Shown piece by piece: positions 42,399-49,245 of a DNA stretch of 64,000 nucleotides. The position numbers were made by a program, and so were the translations under genes. Source of the DNA: Planosporangium flavigriseum. Its GTDB lineage: Bacteria; Actinomycetota; Actinomycetes; Mycobacteriales; Micromonosporaceae. The notes beneath the pieces were generated by a model. The model did not search any database, was not told the DNA's origin, and saw only the letters and a program-made list of their open reading frames with translations. Position 1 is the first letter of the stretch, and each line of letters starts with the position of its first letter. Location: contig NZ_JAATVW010000007.1 in the NCBI RefSeq assembly GCF_011947225.1, positions 167,024 to 231,023 on the forward strand. The letters run 5' to 3'.

Positions 42399-43358
42399 CT
42401 ATCTGGCCGGATCCACCGCGAACCGCCCGGCCAGGTCGTCGAGGATGGCGTGGGCGCCCTGGACGCTGACCGAGGTCATCCACAGCGCGTCGTCGACGGA
42501 GTACACGTGGCCGTTCTGCACGGCCGTGAGGCGCTGCCACAGTGGGTTGGCCATGAACCTCTTCTTGCGGTCCTCGCCGCCGGTGAACGCGGTGACGAAC
42601 AGGTAGTCGGCGTCGGCCTGGCCGATCTGTTCCTCGCTGATCTCCAGGTTGAAGTCGTCCTTGTCCTGGTTGGCCGGCCGGGCGAGGCCCGCGTCCTTGA
42701 GCACGATGCCGCTGAACGACTTGTTGAGGTAGATGCGGGTCGGGCCGTCGACGAAGCGCACGATCGAGATGGTGGGCTTGTTGTGCTTGGCGTTGATGGC
42801 GTCGCCGATCTTCTTGGCCCGGGACTCGTACTTGGCCAGGGTGTCGGTGGCCCTGGTCTCCTCGCCGAGCGCCTGCCCCAGCAGGCGGATGTTGTCCTTC
42901 CAGATCGGACCGGTCGTCTTGACGAACACCGTCGGCGCGATCGCCGACAGCTTGTCGTAGAGCGCGTCGTGGCGCACCGTCGCCGAGACGATCAGATCCG
43001 GCTTGAGGGTGGCCAGCAGTTCGAGGTTCGGGTTGTCGAGGGGGCCGAGGTCCTTGGTGTCCTTGACCGCGTCGCCCAGGTAGCTGGGGAAGCCCTGCTG
43101 GTTGCGGTAACTGCCGACGCCGCCGACGACGGGGCGGCCCAGCAGCACGACGGCCTCGACGAGGCTGTTGTCGAGCGCCACGATCCGCTCCGGCTTCTTC
43201 GTCAGCGTCGTGGTGCCCTTGTCGTGCTGGATGGTGCGCGGGAAGCCGGCGCTCGAGTTCGCGGCGGATGGCTCTTCCTGGGTGCTCCCGCAGGCGGCCA
43301 GCCAGAGGGCGAGCAGCGCTGCGGTGACGGCGGCGATACCGCGTGTCCATGCTTTCAT
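42399..43358 (-). CDS. Ferric-siderophore binding lipoprotein
   Basis: 319 residues. Signal peptide ends in the lipobox ALWLAACGS, with Cys23 as lipid anchor. The FepB/FhuD type III substrate-binding fold is shown by PERIVALDNSLVEAVVLLG, LATLKPDLIV and the long linking helix. It should capture the ferric siderophore outside the membrane. Its ATG overlaps the ATPase stop (ATGA). The binding-pocket Arg/Lys positions (such as RFVDGPTRIYLNKSFSG) may suit a citrate-based carboxylate siderophore, though this is inference. Confidence 0.93.
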   Translation of the reverse strand: MKAWTRGIAAVTAALLALWLAACGSTQEEPSAANSSAGFPRTIQHDKGTTTLTKKPERIVALDNSLVEAVVLLGRPVVGGVGSYRNQQGFPSYLGDAVKDTKDLGPLDNPNLELLATLKPDLIVSATVRHDALYDKLSAIAPTVFVKTTGPIWKDNIRLLGQALGEETRATDTLAKYESRAKKIGDAINAKHNKPTISIVRFVDGPTRIYLNKSFSGIVLKDAGLARPANQDKDDFNLEISEEQIGQADADYLFVTAFTGGEDRKKRFMANPLWQRLTAVQNGHVYSVDDALWMTSVSVQGAHAILDDLAGRFAVDPAR

Positions 43359-44164
43359 TCGGTTTCTCCATTCCTAGGGGTCAGGCGGGCGACCGGCACC
43401 ACCAGCGGGGTGCCGGCGACGGGGCAGGTGAGCACCTTCGCGTCGAGGTCGAAGACCGCGGCGACCAGGTCCGGGGTGACTACCTCGGTGGGCGGGCCGG
43501 CGGCGACGACCCGACCGGCACGCATGGCGATGAGGTGGTCGGCGTAGCGCGCCGCCTGGTTGAGGTCGTGCAGCACCATGACCACCGTTCGGCCACGGCT
43601 GCGGTTGAGCCCGACCACCAGCTCCAGGACGTCGAGTTGGTACGCCAGGTCCAGGTACGTCGTCGGCTCGTCGAGCAGCAGCACCTCGGTGTCCTGGGCG
43701 AGGGCCATGGCCAGCCAGGCCCGCTGGCGCTGGCCCCCGGACAGCTCCTGGATCGACCTATCGGCGAGGTCGTCCAGCCCGGTGGCGGCGAGCGCGTCGT
43801 CGACGACCGCCTCGTCGGCCGGCGACCACTGCCGCCACCAGCGCTGATGCGGCGTCCGTCCCCGGCCGACCAGGTCCCGGACCGTGATGCCGTCCGGGGC
43901 CACGGGAGTCTGCGGCAGCAGCGCCAGCCGGCGAGCCAGGTCCCGGCCGGAGAGCGTGGCGAGCTGCGACCCATCGAAGTAGACGGTGCCGGCGGCGGGG
44001 CGCAGCAGCCGCGCGAGGGCGCGCAGCGCGGTGGACTTGCCGCAGGCGTTGGGGCCGACCAGGACCGTGACTTCGCCGGTCGGGACGCTCAGGTGCAGGC
44101 CGTCGGCGACGGTGCGCTGCCCGTACGCCAGGCGTAGGTTCTCGCCCCGCAGGACGTGTGACAT
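43355..44164 (-). CDS. Ferric-siderophore ABC transporter, ATP-binding protein
   Basis: 269 residues. Walker A GPNACGKST near 38 (Ala for the usual Gly), the Q-loop, signature LSGGQRQR near 141, Walker B VLLLDEP near 160 and the switch His in LHDLNQ are in place. FepC/FhuC subfamily. It sits one base after the permease stop and overlaps the binding-protein start, so it is part of one operon. Confidence 0.95.
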   Translation of the reverse strand: MSHVLRGENLRLAYGQRTVADGLHLSVPTGEVTVLVGPNACGKSTALRALARLLRPAAGTVYFDGSQLATLSGRDLARRLALLPQTPVAPDGITVRDLVGRGRTPHQRWWRQWSPADEAVVDDALAATGLDDLADRSIQELSGGQRQRAWLAMALAQDTEVLLLDEPTTYLDLAYQLDVLELVVGLNRSRGRTVVMVLHDLNQAARYADHLIAMRAGRVVAAGPPTEVVTPDLVAAVFDLDAKVLTCPVAGTPLVVPVARLTPRNGETE

Positions 44165-44165
44165 G

Positions 44166-45236
44166 TCAGCCTCCCGTCCCGGCCCGGTTGGTACGGGCCA
44201 GCAGCCACAGCAGGTACGGCGCGCCCACCGCGCCGGTGACGACCCCGACCGGCAATTCGATCGGCGCGAACGCGGTCCGGGCCACCAGGTCCCCGGTCAC
44301 CACCAGCGCCGCGCCGACCAGCCCGCTCGTGACGAGCGGCACGCCGGCCGTGCCGGCCAGCCGCCGGGCGATCTGCGGCGCGGCGAGGGCGACGAAGCCG
44401 ATGGGGCCGGCCGACGCCGCCGCGACGGCGGTCAGCCCGACCGCCGCGAGCAGGAGCGCGCCGCGGCTCCGGCCCACGGGTACGCCGAGCGCCCGGGCGG
44501 TGTCGTCGTCGTACTGGAGGAGCGCGTACGGCCGGGCCAGCGCCAGTACCGGCGGCGTGAGCACCGCGAGCGCCACGCCGACCCACCAGACGTGCTCGAA
44601 CCCGCGCCCGTTGAGGCTGCCGGTGAGCCAGACCATGGCCCGCGACGCCTGATCGATGTCGGCCCGGGCCAGCAGCCAGCGCAGGAGCGCCACCAGCGCG
44701 CCCTGCACGCCCAGTCCGACGAGCACCAGCCGGTAGCCGGAGACCTCCCGGCCGCGGTGGGCCATGCGGTAGATGACGAGAGCCGCAGCCAGCGCTCCGG
44801 CCAGGGCGCCGGCCGGCACGACGCCGTACGAGTTGGCTCCCGCGGCCGTGGCGCCACCGGCGAGGATGGCCGTGACACCACCGGCGGCCGCGCCGGCGCT
44901 GATGCCGAGCAGGTCGGGGCTGGCGAGCGGATTGCGCGCCACGGCCTGCATCAGCGCACCGGCCAGCCCGAACGCCAGGCCCACCAGCACCGCCGTGACG
45001 GCGCGCGGCAGCCGGAGCTGGACCACCACCAGGACGGCGTCGGCGCTGGCCCGGCCGAGCAGCGCGTCGACCACGTCGCCGAGCGGCACCCTGAACTGGC
45101 CGAGGGTCAGCGAGGCGAGGAATCCGGCGAGCCCGACGGCCATCGTGCCCACCACGGCGACGGCGAGGCGCAGCGGTACGGCGGCCCCGACCGGTCCGAT
45201 GCGGACGCCGAGCCGTCTGCCCGGAAGCGTTGTCAC
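44166..45236 (-). CDS. Ferric-siderophore ABC permease (FepG-like)
   Basis: 356 residues from GTG 45236, which overlaps the first permease stop (GTGA). FecCD family with about nine or ten helices. RLPRAVTAVLVGLAFGLAGA, RNPLASPDLLGISAGA and GFVALAAPQIARRLAG are the family marks. Together with the other permease it should form the membrane channel. Confidence 0.93.
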   Translation of the reverse strand: MTTLPGRRLGVRIGPVGAAVPLRLAVAVVGTMAVGLAGFLASLTLGQFRVPLGDVVDALLGRASADAVLVVVQLRLPRAVTAVLVGLAFGLAGALMQAVARNPLASPDLLGISAGAAAGGVTAILAGGATAAGANSYGVVPAGALAGALAAALVIYRMAHRGREVSGYRLVLVGLGVQGALVALLRWLLARADIDQASRAMVWLTGSLNGRGFEHVWWVGVALAVLTPPVLALARPYALLQYDDDTARALGVPVGRSRGALLLAAVGLTAVAAASAGPIGFVALAAPQIARRLAGTAGVPLVTSGLVGAALVVTGDLVARTAFAPIELPVGVVTGAVGAPYLLWLLARTNRAGTGG

Positions 45237-46267
45237 CGCTGTTCCCGGAAGTTGCCGCGCTTCACCATGGCCACCAGAAAGGGCCCGCCGAGGAGGGCGG
45301 TGACGACCCCCGCCTCGAGCTCGCCCGGCGGTGCGACCACCCGGCCGAGGGTGTCCGCGCCCAGCATCAGGGCCGCGCCGGCCAGCCCGCTGCACGGCAG
45401 CAGCCAGCGCACGTCCGGCCCGGTGACCATCCGGACGAGGTGCGGCACCACCAGGCCGACGAACACGACCGGTCCGGCGGCCGCGACGGCGGCCCCGGTG
45501 AGCACGGTGACGGCGAGGGCGCCGGCCAGCCGCGTCCGGCGTACGTCGGTGCCGAGGGACGCGGCCAGGTCGTCGCCGAGGGCGATGCTGTTGAGCCGGG
45601 GCGCGAGAGCGAGGGCCAGCAGCAGGCCGGCGAGCACGAACGGCGCGAGGTCGCCGGCCAGGCCGGGATCCCGTCCGGCGAGCGAGCCCACCGCCCAGGA
45701 GCGGTACTGGTCGAGCGTGCGGATGTCCAGCAGTACCAACAGGTTCGTCAGGCTGTCGAGCAGCGCGGTGACGGCGGCGCCGGCGAGGGCCAGCTTGACC
45801 GGTCCGGCGCCGCCACGGCCGGTGGCGCCCAGGGCGTACACCACGGCGGCGGCGGCCGCCGCGCCGGCGAACGCGAGCCACACGTACTGGTACGGGGAGG
45901 TCAGGCCGAGCAGCCCGATGCCGGCGGCGACGGCGACCGCGGCCCCGGCGCCGATCCCGAGCAGTCCGGGGTCGGCGAGCGGGTTGCGGGTGATCTCCTG
46001 GGCCAGCGCGCCGCCCACCCCGAGGGCCACGCCGACGAGCAGGCCCAGCGCGGTACGCGGCAGCCGCAGCGACGACACGACCAGCGTGTCCCCGTCGTCG
46101 GCGCCGGCGAGGGCGCGCAGCACGTCGCCGAACGCCACCGCCTTCGCGCCGATCGCCACGCTGCCGACGGCGGTCCCCGCGAGGACGGCCAGCAGCAGCG
46201 CGACGGTCAGCGCTCGCCGGTGGCGACCGGCAGCTTGGCTTCCCACGTCTCGGGCTCGCACGTTCAC
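45233..46267 (-). CDS. Ferric-siderophore ABC permease (FepD-like)
   Basis: 344 residues from GTG 46267. FecCD family: RLPRTALGLLVGVALGVGGA, RNPLADPGLLGIGAGAA and VFVGLVVPHLVRMVTG. It is first in the import operon, directly downstream of an iron box, and divergent from the biosynthesis operon. Confidence 0.93.
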   Translation of the reverse strand: MNVRARDVGSQAAGRHRRALTVALLLAVLAGTAVGSVAIGAKAVAFGDVLRALAGADDGDTLVVSSLRLPRTALGLLVGVALGVGGALAQEITRNPLADPGLLGIGAGAAVAVAAGIGLLGLTSPYQYVWLAFAGAAAAAAVVYALGATGRGGAGPVKLALAGAAVTALLDSLTNLLVLLDIRTLDQYRSWAVGSLAGRDPGLAGDLAPFVLAGLLLALALAPRLNSIALGDDLAASLGTDVRRTRLAGALAVTVLTGAAVAAAGPVVFVGLVVPHLVRMVTGPDVRWLLPCSGLAGAALMLGADTLGRVVAPPGELEAGVVTALLGGPFLVAMVKRGNFREQR

Positions 46268-46278
46268 AGTCCTGACAG

Positions 46279-46297
46279 TAAGGTAAGCCTTACCTAA
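46279..46297 (-). promoter_or_regulatory. Iron box (DtxR/IdeR-type) for the import operon
   Basis: TAAGGTAAGCCTTACCTAA, a 19-bp near-perfect inverted repeat very close to the TTAGGTTAGGCTAACCTAA consensus of DtxR/IdeR/DmdR1. It lies 12 bases before the permease start, so iron-loaded repressor would block transcription. Confidence 0.88.
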
Positions 46298-46343
46298 ATT
46301 CGCAACCCGCGATGCGGTGATCTCCGTTACGCGCGGTCGAGCC

Positions 46344-46371
46344 TTGACGCCGTCGCCGTCCTATGTATTAG
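46344..46371 (+). promoter_or_regulatory. Probable promoter of the siderophore biosynthesis operon
   Basis: TTGACG (46344-46349), 16 bases, TATTAG (46366-46371). The -10 overlaps the second iron box. Confidence 0.5.
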
Positions 46372-46386
46372 GTAAGCCTACCCTAA
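46368..46386 (+). promoter_or_regulatory. Iron box for the biosynthesis operon
   Basis: TTAGGTAAGCCTACCCTAA, 19 bp, one clear departure from symmetry. It overlaps the probable -10 and ends 13 bases before the TTG start of the ATP-grasp gene. Confidence 0.85.
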
Positions 46387-46399
46387 TCGGAGGTCCATC

Positions 46400-47596
46400 T
46401 TGCTCTATATCGCCGCGCTGAACCCGACCGACGCGGTCACCGAGGGATTCCTACCGGCCGCCGCACGGTTCGACCTGCCGGTCGTCGTCCTCACCGACCA
46501 GCCCGACGCGCACGTCGCCGCGTACACCGACCATCCACATCCGCCGAAAGCCGTCATCGCCTGCGACGTCCGGCAGGCGCGCGAGCTCATCGACGCCGTG
46601 TACCGGCACGGACCGGCCGCGGCGCTGCTCAGCAACAGCGACCACCTGCAGGTGCCCACCGCGCAGGCGGCGTCCTTCCTCGGGCTCGCGGGCAAGGACT
46701 GGCGAGCGGCGCTGCGCTGCAAGGACAAGGCCCTGACCCGGCGGGCCCTCGCAGACGCCGGGCTCGACCGGGTCGCCTCGGCGGTGCTCGCGCCGGGGGA
46801 GGGGCCGCCGGCCGGCCTGGTGTACCCGGCTGTGATCAAGCCCCGCGAAGGCGTCGCGAGCGAGGACGCGTACCTCGTGGCCGACGCCGGGGACCTCGCC
46901 GCCCGCCTCGGTGAGATCCGCCGCCGGCGCCCGGACGTCGCGCTGATCGTGGAGGAGTGCCTCAGCGGCGACCTGTACACCTTCGACACGCTCGGCGACG
47001 CCGCGGGCCTCGCCGTCGCCGGCTCCTGGCGGACCACGCTCGGACCCCCGCCGACCTTCGTCGAGCAGCGGCTGGACTGGGCGCCGGAGCTCGACGGAGG
47101 CGTCCGGGAGACGTTGCTGGCGACGCTGCGCGCGCTCGGCGTGGGGCTGGGCGCCTGCCACACCGAGTTCGTCCTCAGCGACGGCCGGCCGCGCATCATC
47201 GAGGTCAACTACCGGCTGATCGGCGACCGGATGGACCTCGTCCTGGCGCAACTGCTGGACGTGCCGCTGTTCGAGTACCTCATCCGGCTCCACCTCGGCG
47301 AGCCGGTCACCGCGCTGGCTTTGCCCGATCCGGCAACCGTGCCGCGGCACGCCGCCGTGGAGTACGTCTGCGCCGACCGGGCAGGCACGCTGCGCTCCGC
47401 TCCGGGCCGGATCGACATCGAGGTCGGAGCCGTCCGGCTGGCCTGCAGTCCACTGCGGACGATCGGTGCCACCGCGCCGTGGTACGGCACCAACCGCGAC
47501 TACCTCGCGGCCATCCACGCGATCGGACCCGACCAGAACGCCGTCGACGCGGCCATCGCCGGGTTCCGCGCCGAGCACCGGTGGGTGATCGCGTGA
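46400..47596 (+). CDS. ATP-grasp ligase, PvsA-like
   Basis: 398 residues from a TTG start seven bases after GGAGG. ATP-grasp elements: the lid/Lys strand YPAVIKPREGVASEDAYLV near 145, VEECLSGDLYTFD near 185 and the metal-binding RPRIIEVNYRLIGDRMDLV near 270. It should join a carboxylate to an amine at ATP cost. It is the first gene of an operon whose order matches vibrioferrin pvsA-E, where PvsA is the ATP-grasp member. It shares GTGA with the next gene. The iron box upstream implies low-iron expression. Confidence 0.88.
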   Translation: MLYIAALNPTDAVTEGFLPAAARFDLPVVVLTDQPDAHVAAYTDHPHPPKAVIACDVRQARELIDAVYRHGPAAALLSNSDHLQVPTAQAASFLGLAGKDWRAALRCKDKALTRRALADAGLDRVASAVLAPGEGPPAGLVYPAVIKPREGVASEDAYLVADAGDLAARLGEIRRRRPDVALIVEECLSGDLYTFDTLGDAAGLAVAGSWRTTLGPPPTFVEQRLDWAPELDGGVRETLLATLRALGVGLGACHTEFVLSDGRPRIIEVNYRLIGDRMDLVLAQLLDVPLFEYLIRLHLGEPVTALALPDPATVPRHAAVEYVCADRAGTLRSAPGRIDIEVGAVRLACSPLRTIGATAPWYGTNRDYLAAIHAIGPDQNAVDAAIAGFRAEHRWVIA

Positions 47597-49245
47597 CCGA
47601 TCGGTACGAGCGGCAGGTGATCGTACGGGTCCTGGACGCGCTGCTGCGCGAGGACCACCTCGGCCTGAGCAGCCGTGGCCACCCGGCGGGTGAGGGTTGG
47701 TGGGAGGTGCCCGGAGTGCCGGCCGGCGCCAGCCTGCTGCTCGCGATCCGCCCGGACGGGTTCCTCGCCGACCGGCGCGTCGCCGCCCCGCTGGTGCTGA
47801 TACGCGACCCCTACGGCGAGGTCTCGCTCGACCGGTTGCCGGACATCCTCGCGGCGCTCACCCCGCGCGGCGACGAGGAAGCCGAAGCCGGCTGGGCGGC
47901 GTTCGTGGCCGAGTGCCACGCCGACCTGGCCGCCCGGCGCCTGGCCGCGACGGCCGAGGCGGCGCTGTGGCGGAAGGTCGGCGACCGGCTGCCGGCCGGC
48001 CCGCGTGGCGCGCTGCTGGCCGAGGCGATCGCCGCGCACGCCGATCACCCCGTACATCCGACGAGCCGCTGCCGGCACGGGCTGACCGACGACGAACTGC
48101 GCGCGTATGCCCCCGAGTTCGCCCCGCGGTTCGCGCTCCGGTGGGCCGCGGTGCCCGGTGCGACGGTGGTCGGTTCGCTACCGCACTGGTGGCCCGCCCC
48201 AGCCACTGTCGGCCTGGCCGAGGACGCCGGACCGCTGCTGCCGGTACACCCGCTGACCGCCGCCCGGCTGGACCTTCCACTGGCGCCCGAGCCGTACCTC
48301 GACGTGACCCCGACGCTGTCCATGCGTACGGTCGCGGTGCTCGCCGATCCGACCGCGCACCTCAAGCTGCCGCTGCCGACGGCCACCCTCGGCGCCCGCA
48401 ACCGGCGCACCATCGCGCCCGGCACGCTCGCCGACGGGGCGGCCGTCCAGCGTCTACTGGAGACGATCGTCACCCGCGAACCCCGCTTCACCGGCCGGAT
48501 CCGGCACGCCGACGAGTCCACGTACGGGCACGCCGGCGACGAGAACCTCGCCTGGCTGCTGCGGCGGTACCCGTCGGACCTCGACGGCGCGACCGTCCTG
48601 CCCGTCGCCGCGCTCGCCGCCGACGGCCCGGGCGGCCCGCTCGCCGGGAGGCTGCCGGCCGGCGTCCTCGACGCGTACCTGGACCTGCTCATCGACTGGC
48701 ACGTCGCGCTCTGGCTGCGGTACGGCGTCGCGCTGGAAGCGCACCAGCAGAACATCAGCCTCGTCCTCGCCACTGATGGAGGAGTGTCGCTGCTGTACAA
48801 GGACAACGACGGCGCCCGGATCCACGTCGATCGCCTGGCCGCCGCGCTGGGACAGCCGGTCACCGCGGACAATTTCGCCGACCACCGGATCGCTGTGGCC
48901 GACCCGGCCGAGCTGGCGGACGTGTTCACCACCATCACGCTGCACCTATGCGCAGCCGCTCCCCTGTACGCGCTGCGCGAGCGCGGTCTCGACGTCGTCG
49001 ACCCCACCACCGCCCTGCGGTCACGGCTGCTGACCGCGCTCGGCCGGTGGACCGATCCGGCCGATCCGGCCAGCGTCGCCGCGGCCACGCTGCTGGTCCA
49101 GCGCGTCCTGGAAGCCCCACGGCTGCCGGTCAAGGCGATGGTGACCGCGGGAACCCTGCTGCCCAAGCAGCGGCTGGGCTGCGCCGACGTCAACAAGTAC
49201 TACCGGCGCACCGGGCCCAACTACCTGGCAGGTGTGCCGCGGTGA
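47593..49245 (+). CDS. NIS siderophore synthetase (IucA/IucC family), PvsB-like
   Basis: 550 residues from GTG 47593. The IucA/IucC ATP-binding motif HPVHPTSRCRHG is near residue 154, TPTLSMRTV near 240 follows, and the C-terminal FhuF-like part holds HVALWLRYGVALEAHQQNIS and LLYKDNDGARIHV. These enzymes adenylate citrate or a citryl intermediate and couple it to an amine or alcohol. Two synthetases in one operon mean two such steps. The gene overlaps both neighbours by four bases. Confidence 0.93.
   Translation: MTDRYERQVIVRVLDALLREDHLGLSSRGHPAGEGWWEVPGVPAGASLLLAIRPDGFLADRRVAAPLVLIRDPYGEVSLDRLPDILAALTPRGDEEAEAGWAAFVAECHADLAARRLAATAEAALWRKVGDRLPAGPRGALLAEAIAAHADHPVHPTSRCRHGLTDDELRAYAPEFAPRFALRWAAVPGATVVGSLPHWWPAPATVGLAEDAGPLLPVHPLTAARLDLPLAPEPYLDVTPTLSMRTVAVLADPTAHLKLPLPTATLGARNRRTIAPGTLADGAAVQRLLETIVTREPRFTGRIRHADESTYGHAGDENLAWLLRRYPSDLDGATVLPVAALAADGPGGPLAGRLPAGVLDAYLDLLIDWHVALWLRYGVALEAHQQNISLVLATDGGVSLLYKDNDGARIHVDRLAAALGQPVTADNFADHRIAVADPAELADVFTTITLHLCAAAPLYALRERGLDVVDPTTALRSRLLTALGRWTDPADPASVAAATLLVQRVLEAPRLPVKAMVTAGTLLPKQRLGCADVNKYYRRTGPNYLAGVPR

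Noticed and set aside
48948..49241. N-terminal extension of the MFS-NIS frame upstream of 49242
   Set aside because: It runs out of frame through the end of the first NIS synthetase and is Arg-rich without structure; the GTGA at 49242 matches the pattern of the other genes in the operon.
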